NCBI GenBank assembly: GCA_038230515.1 | Contig: JBBRND010000008.1 | Span: 1-64,000, forward strand | Source of the DNA: JAPLDB01 sp038230515 | GTDB taxonomy: Bacteria; Bacteroidota; Bacteroidia; AKYH767-A; 2013-40CM-41-45 | Direction: 5' to 3' | Length of the DNA stretch: 64,000 nucleotides | In this document: in pieces, positions 34,516 through 43,202 of the stretch | Numbering within the stretch: position 1 is the stretch's first letter | Layout: each line of letters begins with the position of its first letter | Made by a program: the position numbers and the translations under genes | Notes under the pieces: generated by a model | Told to the model about the DNA's origin: nothing | Database searches by the model: none | Seen by the model: only the letters and a program-made list of their open reading frames with translations

Positions 34516-35238
34516 TTATTTTCTGCCGGTGTAAACCGTAACTACTCCAAACGTAAGAGGAGTGCATTTTGTTTCTCTGAAACCTGCCTGTTTCAGGATG
34601 CTTATGAAATGCTCACCTGACGGAAAAACTTCTACAGAATCATGCAGGTATTGATATGCTGTTTCATCCTTCGAAATCTTTTTTCCGAGAAGTGGTAATA
34701 TCCGTGATGAATAGAAACGGTAAAGTGCCTGAATTATTTTATTCTCAGGATGTGAAAACTCAAGAATTACTGCCATGCCGCTTGGTTTCAGTACGCGGTG
34801 AAATTCCTGCAGCCCTTTCAGCAGGTTTTCAAAATTTCGTACACCAAAGGCAACCGTAACAGCATCAAATTTATTGGCAACAAAAAAAAGGTTTTCGGAA
34901 TCGCCTTCTAGTAATTCAATTTTATCAGAAAGTTTTTTTTTTTTGATTTTTGTTCTGCCGATGGCAAGCATGTCTTCAGAAATATCAATGCCGAATATTT
35001 TTTCGGGATTCGCTTTCATTGCCGCTATTGCCAAAGCACCTGTTCCTGTCGCAGCATCAAGAATCAGTTTTGGTTTTTCTTTTTTCAGAAAGCGGATGGT
35101 CTTCCATCGCCAGTAATTATCAACACCAAGTGATAAAAGGTGATTTAAGAAATCATACCGCCAGGCAATGTTGTTGAACATTCCTGCGACTTGCTGTTTT
35201 TTTGTGAGGGAAGAATTCTTAAGAGGAGTAACGGGCAT
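34516..35238 (-). CDS. ubiE: Demethylmenaquinone methyltransferase
   Basis: 240 residues. This SAM enzyme adds the last methyl group to menaquinone. The family signature MFNNIAWRYDFLNHLLSLGVD..WR is at residues 20-45. The SAM site is ILDAATGTGALAIAA, and the second signature is AFGVRNFENLLKGLQEFHRVLKPSG. It overlaps the hldA stop by 20 nt and abuts porT. In an organism with menaquinone only it is also called menG. Confidence 0.95.
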   Translation of the reverse strand: MPVTPLKNSSLTKKQQVAGMFNNIAWRYDFLNHLLSLGVDNYWRWKTIRFLKKEKPKLILDAATGTGALAIAAMKANPEKIFGIDISEDMLAIGRTKIKKKKLSDKIELLEGDSENLFFVANKFDAVTVAFGVRNFENLLKGLQEFHRVLKPSGMAVILEFSHPENKIIQALYRFYSSRILPLLGKKISKDETAYQYLHDSVEVFPSGEHFISILKQAGFRETKCTPLTFGVVTVYTGRK

Positions 35239-36244
35239 CGTGATAAAGTTTTGCGCCCTTGGTTTCTTTAAGCAGATGTGCTTTCGAAATAGGAACTACT
35301 CCTGTTTTTTCGCAAACAATTCCGCCAGCAAAATTGGAAAGTGAAGCAGTGAGTATCGGTGAGACATCAAGTGCAAGACAAAGAGCCGCAACACTGATAA
35401 CTGTATCACCCGCTCCTGAAACGTCTGCAATGCTGCGGATGTGTGCCGGAAGGTATTGAGATTCTTTTTTATTGTAAACGAAGCAACCTTTTTCTGAGAG
35501 CGTTACCAATATTGTTTCAATTTTATTTTCTTTCGCAAGTTTCTGCACGGTACGACTGATTTCATTGATGTTTCCTTTGTCAATCTCCATCTTCATTCCT
35601 TCGCAGAGTTCTTTGAGGTTCGGTTTCAGCAATGAAATATTTTTGTAATTATTAAAGTTTTTCTTTTTCGGATCAACAGCAACAGGAATATCTTTTTGTG
35701 CTGCAAGTTTCCCCACCTGTTCAATAAGGAATTTACTTATGATCCCTTTATCGTAATCCTCAAAAATGATTACGTCAATATTTTTATTTTTAATAATTGC
35801 AGTTATGAGATCAAGTAGTTGCTTCCGATCTTGCTGGGAAATTTCTTCTTCATTCTCTTCATCCACGCGAAGCATCTGGTGATTGTTTCCTATTACTCTT
35901 GTTTTTACAGTAGTAGTACGCGCAGAACTCTGATAAATTCCCTCCGTGCTTATGTTCTGCTTTTGCATCAACTGGATAAACGTGCGGCTGTCCGTATCAC
36001 TTCCAATAACCGAACATAAAAAAGGAGTGGCATCGAGTGATTGAATATTGAGTGCGACATTGGCAGCGCCCCCAAGTAGGTTTTCTTTTTTGCTGATCGC
36101 TACAATCGGCACAGGTGCTTCGGGAGAAATGCGGTTGACTTTTCCCCACAGGTACGTGTCAATCATAACGTCACCGATAATCAATACATTCAGCTTCCCG
36201 AAAGCGTGAATGATGTCTTCAATATTTTTGAACTTCTTTGCCAA
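35219..36244 (-). CDS. hldA: D-glycero-beta-D-manno-heptose-7-phosphate kinase
   Basis: 341 residues of PfkB-type sugar kinase, without the C-terminal nucleotidyltransferase of bifunctional HldE. Motifs: VLIIGDVMIDTYLWGKVNRISPEAPVPI, KENLLGGAANVALN, and the catalytic ADVSGAGDTVISVAA. It phosphorylates heptose-7-phosphate at C1 for LPS inner-core synthesis. The start must be the TTG at 36244: an in-frame stop lies two codons upstream, and no ATG precedes the conserved region. It lies 3 bp after the aminotransferase stop. Confidence 0.92.
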   Translation of the reverse strand: MAKKFKNIEDIIHAFGKLNVLIIGDVMIDTYLWGKVNRISPEAPVPIVAISKKENLLGGAANVALNIQSLDATPFLCSVIGSDTDSRTFIQLMQKQNISTEGIYQSSARTTTVKTRVIGNNHQMLRVDEENEEEISQQDRKQLLDLITAIIKNKNIDVIIFEDYDKGIISKFLIEQVGKLAAQKDIPVAVDPKKKNFNNYKNISLLKPNLKELCEGMKMEIDKGNINEISRTVQKLAKENKIETILVTLSEKGCFVYNKKESQYLPAHIRSIADVSGAGDTVISVAALCLALDVSPILTASLSNFAGGIVCEKTGVVPISKAHLLKETKGAKLYHDARYSS

Positions 36245-36247
36245 TGA

Positions 36248-37447
36248 TTAAATCAATTTCGAAAGTGCTTCTTTAATTCTCTTCAATGCTTCAACTAATT
36301 TTTTATCGGCCGCTGCATACGATAAACGAAAACAATTTGGTGCTCCGAATGCTTCTCCCGTTACCACACTTACATGAGCATGATGAAGTAAATACATGCA
36401 AAGATCGGTGGAATTTTTTAGCAGCGATCCTTCAAAAGATTTTCCGTAATAAAAACTACAGTCAGGAAAAACATAGAATGCACCTTTGGGCTCATTTAAT
36501 TTCAGTCCCGGAATTTCACTCATTAGCTTGAAAACAAGATCGCGTCTTCTTCTGAATGCCGCCTGCATTTCCAATGTTGGCTTGTTGTCTGAATTCATAG
36601 CTGCTTCGGCTGCCTTCTGCGAAACGGAAGAAGTACCTGAAGTAAACTGTCCCTGCATTTTATCGCAGGCAGCAGCAATCCATTTTGCCGCACCGATATA
36701 TCCGATTCTCCAGCCTGTCATTGCATATCCTTTCGAGCAGCCGTTTACAATGATCACGCGGTCTCTCACATTTTCAAATTCTGCAATACTGCAATGTTTG
36801 TCAAGAAAATTTATGTGCTCATAAATTTCATCACTCAAAATAAAAACGTTTGGATACTTTGCGAATACATCTGCGAGAGCTTTCAGTTCATCGTGTGTGT
36901 AAACCGTTCCTGTTGGATTACATGGAGACGAGAACACAAACATTTTTGTTTTGCTTGTAATAACTGCTTCAAGTTGTGACGGAGTAAGTTTGTATTCACT
37001 TTCAAAGGTTGTAATAGGAGTTACTGCTTTTCCTTCCGCAAGTTTTACGATCTCAATATAGCTGACCCAGTAGGGGAGAGGAATAATTACTTCATCGCCC
37101 GGGTTGATCAAACTTAAAATCACATTTGCAATTGCCTGCTTTGCTCCCGTTGAAACAATAATCTGGTCAGGCGCATAGTCAAGATTATTTTCACGCTTGA
37201 ATTTCTCTGAAATCGCTTTTCGTAATTCAGGAAAACCTGCAATGGGAGTGTAATGTGTGTATCCTTCATCAATTGCTTTCTTTGCTGCTTCACGTATGTG
37301 TTGAGGAGTAATAAAATCCGGTTCTCCCAAACTCAGGTTGATCACGTCAAAACCTTTTGCAGAAAGTTCGCGGCTCAATTTCGACATGCCGATGGTTTGA
37401 CTTTCTTCGAGCAGATTGATGCGATCAGAAAGTTGATTGTTACTCAT
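36248..37447 (-). CDS. Class I aminotransferase, aspartate type
   Basis: 399 residues from the ATG at 37447. Fold-type I PLP enzyme: ISLSLGEPDF-like start, FSSPCNPTGTVY, ILSDEIYEHI, and the Schiff-base lysine in NGCSKGYAMTGWRIGY, with FRLSYA carrying the substrate carboxylate arginine. Most similar in pattern to the AspC/prephenate aminotransferase Ib-gamma subgroup, so aspartate aminotransferase is the best guess. First gene of a four-gene operon (hldA, ubiE, porT downstream). Confidence 0.92.
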   Translation of the reverse strand: MSNNQLSDRINLLEESQTIGMSKLSRELSAKGFDVINLSLGEPDFITPQHIREAAKKAIDEGYTHYTPIAGFPELRKAISEKFKRENNLDYAPDQIIVSTGAKQAIANVILSLINPGDEVIIPLPYWVSYIEIVKLAEGKAVTPITTFESEYKLTPSQLEAVITSKTKMFVFSSPCNPTGTVYTHDELKALADVFAKYPNVFILSDEIYEHINFLDKHCSIAEFENVRDRVIIVNGCSKGYAMTGWRIGYIGAAKWIAAACDKMQGQFTSGTSSVSQKAAEAAMNSDNKPTLEMQAAFRRRRDLVFKLMSEIPGLKLNEPKGAFYVFPDCSFYYGKSFEGSLLKNSTDLCMYLLHHAHVSVVTGEAFGAPNCFRLSYAAADKKLVEALKRIKEALSKLI

Positions 37448-37463
37448 AGAAAAAAATAAGGCG

Positions 37464-37494
37464 CAAACGTACATGATTCTCTGTGATTGACAAA
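37464..37494 (-). promoter_or_regulatory. Perfect Bacteroidota promoter of the aminotransferase-hldA-ubiE-porT operon
   Basis: On the minus strand TTTG (37494-37491), exactly 19 bp, then TACGTTTG (37471-37464). Both boxes and the spacing match the published consensus TTTG-N19-TAnnTTTG. The predicted leader is about 13 nt. Confidence 0.85.
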
Positions 37495-37531
37495 CTCTGC
37501 GCTGCGCCAATATTCACATAGTTCCTTTGCC

Positions 37532-37539
37532 TATCTTTG
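37532..37539 (+). promoter_or_regulatory. -7 element for the LVIVD T9SS gene
   Basis: TATCTTTG matches TAnnTTTG. The ATG at 37559 is 20 bp downstream. No clear -33 box. Confidence 0.5.
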
Positions 37540-37558
37540 CTTTTAAATCTTTTATTCA

Positions 37559-39154
37559 ATGAAAAAAAATCTATTCATTCTCTCCTTTGCCTTGTTTTTT
37601 ACACTTTCGGCTTTTGCTCAGAAAAATATTTCGCGTCTTGGAGCCTGGTTTGCAAACTCACAATCACTTGCCGGTTGCTGGCATTACGCTGATCACAACG
37701 GAAAAGAATATGCGTTGATTGGTGCTGTGAACGGAATTATGATTATTGACATCACCAATCCTGCAACTCCAGTTTTTCTTTTTCAATTGCCAGGCGTAAA
37801 CAACTTATGGCATGAATTAAAAGTATCTGGTGATTATGCATATGCAGTTTCTGAAGGACAGGATCCTGATACATTACTTGATGGTTTGCAGATTATCAAT
37901 TTGAGTTATCTGCCTGACAGCGCACCAAATCATTTCTGGCATTCCGATGGAATAATGACTGGCATCTTAAGACAGGCACATTCCATTACAGTTGATGCCG
38001 GATACGTGTATGTAAACGGCCACTCGGTGGCTGGACATGGCAATGGTGTATTAATACTTGAGAAAAGTGATCCGTGGAATCCAATTTATGTTGGAGCGGA
38101 AATGAATCATTACTGCCACGATAGTTTTGTGCGCGGAGATACGATGTGGACAAGTGATATTCAGGATGGAATATTTTCTGTGTATGATATCACAACCCGC
38201 GCGAATCCTGTTCAACTTGCATCGCAGCAAACGCCTTATTCATTTAATCATAACACATGGCTTTCTGACGACAGTCATTATCTCTTCACGACTGACGAAC
38301 GTAGTGGGGCGCCCATCGGTGCATTTGATGTGAGTGATCTTAGCAACATTACCTTGGTTGACGAATATTACACCACCAACTTGCGACCTTCGGAAGGACA
38401 CAACGTGCGAGTGCTGAACGATTATATCATTAATGCAAGTTACGGAAGTCAGGTAACAATTATTGATGCATCGCATCCAGACAATCTTGTTGAAGTTGGA
38501 AATTATCCAACCGGTGCGGGGCTTTGCTGGGATGCCGATCCGTATTTGCCTTCCGGAGTTTTGATTGCTACTGATACATGGACAGACTCGGTTTATTTTC
38601 TTCAACCCACTTACATCCGTGCCTGTTACCTTGAAGGAATTGTAACAGATAGCGTAACCGGAAATACAATCAACGATGCTAAGGTTGACATTGCAAGTAT
38701 TGCGTTGCATGACAGCACAAACTTATCGGGTCAATACAAAACCGGATATGTTGATTCAGGTTTGTATGCAGTTACTTTTTCAAAAGTGGGATATGTTGCA
38801 AAAACTTTATCTGCGCAACTTAACAACGGTGTGCTGACTGTTTTGAATGCACAGTTGGTTGACAGTGCAACAGCAGCCGGTATTCTGGAGAAGAATAAAG
38901 AAGAATTTGTAAAAGTTTCATCCAATCCTTCAACAGATCAGGTTTCAATTTTAATCAGTGCTTCTCTATTCCAAAAATCTTCTTCGCTTGCGCTCACAAT
39001 TACAGATGAATCAGGAAAAACAATTTTTGATCAGGGAAACATTTCATCCCAGCGAATCACAATTCAGAAAAAAAGAATTGCCGCAGGAATTTATTTTTTC
39101 ACACTTACAAACGGAAGAGAACTGTTGGGAAAAGGGAAGTTGATCTTTCAGTAA
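37559..39154 (+). CDS. LVIVD / choice-of-anchor B T9SS protein
   Basis: 531 residues with a signal peptide (LFILSFALFFTLSAFAQ). LVIVD-like repeats follow (YALIGAVNGIMIIDITNPATPV, DGLQIINLSYL, GSQVTIIDASHPDNLVEVG), as in choice-of-anchor B family proteins. A carboxypeptidase-regulatory-like domain comes next (LEGIVTDSVTGNTINDAKVD) and then a T9SS sorting tail (KVSSNPSTDQVSILIS ... GIYFFTLTNGRELLGKGKL). It is predicted to be secreted. Function unknown. Confidence 0.88.
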   Translation: MKKNLFILSFALFFTLSAFAQKNISRLGAWFANSQSLAGCWHYADHNGKEYALIGAVNGIMIIDITNPATPVFLFQLPGVNNLWHELKVSGDYAYAVSEGQDPDTLLDGLQIINLSYLPDSAPNHFWHSDGIMTGILRQAHSITVDAGYVYVNGHSVAGHGNGVLILEKSDPWNPIYVGAEMNHYCHDSFVRGDTMWTSDIQDGIFSVYDITTRANPVQLASQQTPYSFNHNTWLSDDSHYLFTTDERSGAPIGAFDVSDLSNITLVDEYYTTNLRPSEGHNVRVLNDYIINASYGSQVTIIDASHPDNLVEVGNYPTGAGLCWDADPYLPSGVLIATDTWTDSVYFLQPTYIRACYLEGIVTDSVTGNTINDAKVDIASIALHDSTNLSGQYKTGYVDSGLYAVTFSKVGYVAKTLSAQLNNGVLTVLNAQLVDSATAAGILEKNKEEFVKVSSNPSTDQVSILISASLFQKSSSLALTITDESGKTIFDQGNISSQRITIQKKRIAAGIYFFTLTNGRELLGKGKLIFQ

Positions 39155-39164
39155 CTGAAAGTTC

Positions 39165-39407
39165 TCACTTCATTTCTTCAAACACCTTATCAATCGCATC
39201 TGCAAGTTTTCTGTCTTTATCCGTCACAATGTTTCCCGCATCGTGAGTTGAAAGCGAGATGGAAACTTTGTTCCACACATTGCTCCATTCAGGGTGATGA
39301 TTCATTTTTTCGGCAATGAAAGCCACGCGCGTCATAAATGCAAAAGCATGTACGAAATCTTTAAATTCAAAAGTGCGCTGTAGTTTGTTGTTTTTTTCTT
39401 CCCACAT
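39165..39407 (-). CDS. 4a-hydroxytetrahydrobiopterin dehydratase (PCD)
   Basis: 80 residues, a compact PCD/DCoH fold. The active-site pattern is complete: AEKMNHHPEWSNVWNKV, then THDAGNIVTDKD, giving the H-H-P, tryptophan, second histidine and aspartate. It recycles oxidised pterin after aromatic amino-acid hydroxylation, or acts on other pterins. It lacks ~15 residues at the N-terminus compared with longer relatives but keeps the catalytic part. It converges with the LVIVD gene. Confidence 0.9.
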   Translation of the reverse strand: MWEEKNNKLQRTFEFKDFVHAFAFMTRVAFIAEKMNHHPEWSNVWNKVSISLSTHDAGNIVTDKDRKLADAIDKVFEEMK

Positions 39408-39411
39408 GTTT

Positions 39412-39511
39412 GTTTAGTTAATTGAGTTTAGTAAGTTGATTGAGTTAATTAGTGAGCAGCTCTTCGTTTTTAGCTAATTGACTTAGTTAACTAAATCAAC
39501 CAATCAACTAA
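39412..39511. repeat. Dispersed hairpin repeat, copy 3
   Basis: An arm rich in TTAGTTAATTGAGTTTAG words (39412-39452) is imperfectly complementary to 39473-39511. It fills the whole gap between the pterin dehydratase start and the trxB stop. Same family as 701-793 and 14211-14289. Confidence 0.6.
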
Positions 39512-39513
39512 CC

Positions 39514-40461
39514 TCAATGTATTCCCTTAGCCGCAAGGTACCGCTCCGCATCAATCGCAGCCATGCAGCCAGTGCCAGCAGCAGTTATTGCCTGTCGGTA
39601 AATATGATCTGCCACATCGCCCGCAGCAAACACACCCTCCACATTTGTTCGGGTTGAACCCGCAATCACCTTCAGGTAGCCGTTTGCATCCATGTCCAAC
39701 TGCCCTGCAAAAATTTCTGTGTTCGGTTTATGACCGATGGCAATAAAAAATCCCGTCACGTCAATTTTACTTTCCTCACCTGTCTTTATATTTTTTATCC
39801 GCGCACCATTCACCGTTTTCCCTCCCAGAATTTCCATCGTCTCTGAATTAAAAATGCGTTCAATATTCGGAGTGTTTTCCACGCGGTGAACCATTGCCTT
39901 GCTCGCGCGCATTTCATCCCTGCGAATAATCATGTAAACTTTTTTGCAAAGTTTGCTTAGGTACGTTGCCTCTTCAGCAGCCGTATCACCCGCACCCACA
40001 ACGGCAACTTCCTGTCCGCGGAAAAAATATCCATCACACGTGGCGCAGGCGGAAACACCAAAACCATTCAGCCGCTGTTCCGACTCAAGCCCGATCCATT
40101 TTGCTGAAGCGCCCGTTGCAACAATCACCGCATCAGCAAGAATCAGTTTCGTTTCATCAACCGTAATTTTGTAAGGAGGCGCAGTCGTAAAATCAACCGA
40201 GGTTACATACGCAAAACGGATGTCCGTTCCGAAACGTTCTGCCTGCGCTTTAAAATCTTCCATCATCTCCGGACCCATTGTTCCCTTCGGATAGCCCGGG
40301 TAGTTTTCTACTTCAGTGGTAATGGTAAGCTGTCCTCCCGGTTGAAGTCCTGTAAGCATCACCGGTTTCAAGTCAGCACGCGCAGCGTAAATAGCAGCAG
40401 TATATCCGGCAGGACCGGATCCGATGATCAGGCATTTTATGCGCTCGGGTTCAGAAGACAT
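39514..40461 (-). CDS. trxB: Thioredoxin reductase
   Basis: 315 residues from the internal ATG at 40461, matching the family. The ATG at 40503 would add 14 residues with no homology to the conserved start. FAD motif CLIIGSGPAGYTAAIYAARA, redox-active CATCDGYF, NADPH motif VAVVGAGDTAAEEATYLS, and the C-terminal VFAAGDVADHIYRQAITAAG. It reduces thioredoxin with NADPH. A TACTTTTG -7 element lies ~80 bp upstream. Confidence 0.96.
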   Translation of the reverse strand: MSSEPERIKCLIIGSGPAGYTAAIYAARADLKPVMLTGLQPGGQLTITTEVENYPGYPKGTMGPEMMEDFKAQAERFGTDIRFAYVTSVDFTTAPPYKITVDETKLILADAVIVATGASAKWIGLESEQRLNGFGVSACATCDGYFFRGQEVAVVGAGDTAAEEATYLSKLCKKVYMIIRRDEMRASKAMVHRVENTPNIERIFNSETMEILGGKTVNGARIKNIKTGEESKIDVTGFFIAIGHKPNTEIFAGQLDMDANGYLKVIAGSTRTNVEGVFAAGDVADHIYRQAITAAGTGCMAAIDAERYLAAKGIH

Positions 40462-40543
40462 TTTTTGGTGAGAGGAATGATAGGTTGAAACTGTGACCTG
40501 CATTTACAAACAGCGAAAGGGTCTGCTTGTTTTCAGGAAGGCG

Positions 40544-40551
40544 CAAAAGTA
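40544..40551 (-). promoter_or_regulatory. -7 element for trxB
   Basis: Minus-strand TACTTTTG matches TAnnTTTG. The predicted leader to the 40461 ATG is about 80 nt. Confidence 0.45.
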
Positions 40552-40656
40552 AAACCTCTTTGCAATCAGCGAAGATTTCGCGCAAGGGTTTATGAACAAA
40601 AAACTGATGGAGAAGCGGAAGTCGCCTTAGGAACGGTACTTTTTCGCTTTTGCGGT

Positions 40657-40692
40657 TTCCTTTCTTTAGAAAGTACATTCTAAAGAAAGGAA
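40657..40692. repeat. Perfect 15-bp inverted repeat
   Basis: TTCCTTTCTTTAGAA (40657-40671) is the exact complement of 40678-40692, with the 6-nt loop AGTACA. No gene ends here on either strand, so it is not an obvious terminator. Confidence 0.8.
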
Positions 40693-40741
40693 TGGCCATG
40701 CAAAGGCAAGGAATCATCATACAAAGCTTGTAAAGTGTATT

Positions 40742-40771
40742 TTTGGAATAAAATCGCGATTTTATTCCAAA
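40742..40771. repeat. Perfect 30-bp palindrome centred on CGCG
   Basis: TTTGGAATAAAATCG followed directly by its complement, with no loop, six bases before minisatellite D. A two-fold symmetric site this long suits a dimeric DNA-binding protein or a cruciform. Confidence 0.85.
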
Positions 40772-40776
40772 GCGGA

Positions 40777-41047
40777 GTCAAACACCCCCTTCTCAGGCTG
40801 ACAACCGCAGAGCGCAGTCAGACAACTTTACTCCTCAGTCAGACAACCGCAGAGCGCAGTCAGACAACTTTACTCCTCAGTCAGACAACTGAGGAGCGCA
40901 GTCAGACAACTTTACTCCTCAGTCAGACAACTGCAGAGCGCAGTCAGACAACTTTACTCCTCAGTCAGACAACTGCAGAGCGCGGTCAGACAACTTTACT
41001 CCTCAGTCAGACAACCGCGGAGCGCGGTCAAACAACCGCGGAGTGCG
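40777..41047. repeat. Minisatellite D: ~13 x 21 bp with 42-bp super-period
   Basis: From 40796 to 41047 there are twelve exact 21-bp units, preceded by one 19-bp unit. Two types alternate: GTCAGACAACTTTACTCCTC and GTCAGACAACTGCAGAGCGC. The open plus frame (heptads SQTTAER / SQTTLLL) has no credible start or fold. 41048-41218 shows nothing further. Confidence 0.95.
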
Positions 41048-41218
41048 GATGTTATCAAAACCTCCAAAATCGCTCAAATCCGCATTTCCAAACAAAAGTG
41101 AGCTAAAAACCTTATTTACCGAAAAAAGAATCGAAAAAATCAATATAGTTTTCTGCGTTTATACTTTTCCATACTTTGGCAACTAAATTTCTATTACCCG
41201 AAAACAAACTCAACACGA

Positions 41219-42097
41219 ATGAAATTTTTCTTCCCTAAAAAAAGTCTGCTTTCTGTTGTCGCGTTTCTGCTGATATCAGCAGCGGCATATCCACAAAAAG
41301 GAATGACTCTTGAACTAAGAGCGCAACCCTCTATGTCAATAGGTGGAGAATATAAAGTTCTGGTTGATCCAACTTTATCAAATTCCAAATGGGTTGCCAT
41401 GCAGGATACTTTTACGCTGGGAGTCAATTTAGGCGTAGCTTTTGGATATAATTTTACTGATAAACTTGGCGTGAGCCTGGGATTATTTTATTCTTCACAG
41501 GGACAGAAATACAAGGATTACACATGGGTAATTTCAAATGAGTTAATTACACTTCACAGAAGCGTTTCATTGGATTATTTAAAAATTCCGCTTCAGTTTA
41601 ATTTTGTTTCTGAGTATAATCAGTCGTACACATATTATTTGTCAGCAGGAATTTATGCAGGATTTCTCGTAAACTATATTGATGAACTTAAACTGACCGG
41701 ACGAGATGGTTCTGCTACTTTGATTGCTACCGGAGATAAATATTCGGTAACTACAACAGGCAACTTAATTGCGAACGGTGGAAACCCAACACTCATCAGC
41801 CATCCATATTACACTACCGATTTTGGCGCGGTAGCAGAAGTGGGGTTGCAATTCAGATTGTCAGATAAAGTATCATTGCCCATCGGGGTTAGCTATCAGT
41901 TTGGATTTGTGAATGTCAAGAACAAAGATTCAAAGTTCACACAAAACGCAGGCACCTCATACTTGTATTGGCAAAATAGTTACAACAACAGCCCCAATGC
42001 AACAATTGACTATCGCAATTATTTGCTTGGAATTAAAATCGGATTGAAGTTTAATTTACTGTTGATGCCATCGGGAGAGAAGGACAAGACACATTGA
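41219..42097 (+). CDS. Outer-membrane beta-barrel protein (PorT-like superfamily)
   Basis: 292 residues with a signal peptide (LLSVVAFLLISAAAYPQ). The body is strand-rich with alternating aromatic residues: FTLGVNLGVAFGYNFTDKLG, LDYLKIPLQFNFVSEYN, ISAGIYAGFLV-like segments, and a C-terminal LLGIKIGLKFNLLL. This is the common Bacteroidota outer-membrane barrel; no ligand can be named. It follows minisatellite D and is 32 bp upstream of the acyltransferase, so the two may be co-transcribed. Confidence 0.8.
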   Translation: MKFFFPKKSLLSVVAFLLISAAAYPQKGMTLELRAQPSMSIGGEYKVLVDPTLSNSKWVAMQDTFTLGVNLGVAFGYNFTDKLGVSLGLFYSSQGQKYKDYTWVISNELITLHRSVSLDYLKIPLQFNFVSEYNQSYTYYLSAGIYAGFLVNYIDELKLTGRDGSATLIATGDKYSVTTTGNLIANGGNPTLISHPYYTTDFGAVAEVGLQFRLSDKVSLPIGVSYQFGFVNVKNKDSKFTQNAGTSYLYWQNSYNNSPNATIDYRNYLLGIKIGLKFNLLLMPSGEKDKTH

Positions 42098-42129
42098 AGT
42101 GAATAGCTGCGGTGTGAGGGAACTACATT

Positions 42130-43191
42130 ATGAGAATTAACCAGCTTACGTTTACTCGCTTTTTAGCAGCAATCTCAATTGTTATTTATCATCAGGGAAA
42201 GAAGGTATTTCCTTTCAACAATAAATTGATTTCATTTTTATTCGATCAGGCAAATATTGGAGTCAGCTACTTCTTTATACTCTCTGGCTTTGTAATGATT
42301 ATTGCCTACGGGGCTCAGTCAAAAGTGAATGCAGCATCTTACTTTAAAAGCAGGTTTGCAAGAATCTATCCTGTTTATTTGTTGGCAATTATTATTCTCC
42401 TTTTCTATCAAATGCTTGCCAACGGATCAATAGATTTCTCAGGAATGATATTAAGTCTATTTGTAATTCAGGCATGGATGCCAGGGCACGCCCTTTGTTT
42501 CAATAGTCCCGGCTGGTCGCTGGTTGCCGAGTTTTTCTTTTATTCCATTTTTCCTTTTTTATTCAATTTCATTTACACTAAAAGGAAATTAAAAACGTTG
42601 GTAATTCCAATCTGCTCGTTCTGGTTAATAAGCCAAATCGTTTTCAACTGGCTTGTTTCATCAAGTTTTTATCAAGGGTTTCCGTCAAAAAGTCATGACC
42701 TGTTATTTTATTTTCCGCTTATGCATTTGAATGAATTTTTGATTGGAAATCTGGCAGGATTATTTTTCAGAACCAAATTATCAGGAAAAAACAAAAATTA
42801 CGATTGGCATTTAATATTTTTGATTTCACTATTTATAACTGCTTTAAAATATTCAATCGGTCTTAATTTTCACAACGGGACATTAGCAATTCTGTTTGTT
42901 CCAATGATACTTTTAATTTCATTGAACAATGGCAAATTCACTAAAATCTTCAATACAAAATGCTTCATTTTTCTTGGTGAAATCAGCTATGGAATCTATA
43001 TTTTGCAAAAGCCGGTTTTCTTCTGGTGTTTTGAGCTATATAAATATCTTCCCATTGATAGCCCGGCAATGAAATTTTACATTGGAGTTGTTTTGCTAAT
43101 ACTGACATCAGGCATTAGTTACCTTGTTGTAGAAAAGCCCTTAAGAAAATGGATACAAAATTTGGGAACAACAACTTTAGTGAAGCAATAA
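42130..43191 (+). CDS. Membrane acyltransferase, OafA/YrhL type
   Basis: 353 residues, ten or so hydrophobic segments, acyltransferase-3 family. It keeps the early histidine (LTFTRFLAAISIVIYHQG), the SYFFILSGFVM motif with R..RIYPVY (SRFARIYPVYLLA), and the late GEISYGIYILQKP plus SYLVVEKPLRKW. Such proteins transfer acetyl or other acyl groups to surface sugars (O-antigen, peptidoglycan, exopolysaccharide). The substrate is not predictable. Confidence 0.92.
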   Translation: MRINQLTFTRFLAAISIVIYHQGKKVFPFNNKLISFLFDQANIGVSYFFILSGFVMIIAYGAQSKVNAASYFKSRFARIYPVYLLAIIILLFYQMLANGSIDFSGMILSLFVIQAWMPGHALCFNSPGWSLVAEFFFYSIFPFLFNFIYTKRKLKTLVIPICSFWLISQIVFNWLVSSSFYQGFPSKSHDLLFYFPLMHLNEFLIGNLAGLFFRTKLSGKNKNYDWHLIFLISLFITALKYSIGLNFHNGTLAILFVPMILLISLNNGKFTKIFNTKCFIFLGEISYGIYILQKPVFFWCFELYKYLPIDSPAMKFYIGVVLLILTSGISYLVVEKPLRKWIQNLGTTTLVKQ

Positions 43192-43202
43192 GAAACTCAA
43201 AC

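Noticed and set aside
34516..36250. Possible fusion or frameshift among aminotransferase, hldA and ubiE
   Set aside because: Each protein is full length with intact motifs; the overlaps are normal tight operon spacing.
40451..40720. 89-residue minus frame upstream of trxB
   Set aside because: It overlaps the trxB promoter element, the trxB start and a perfect hairpin; no family recognised.
40735..41106. 123-residue frame with SQTTAER repeats
   Set aside because: It begins inside the 30-bp palindrome and is entirely repeat-derived.
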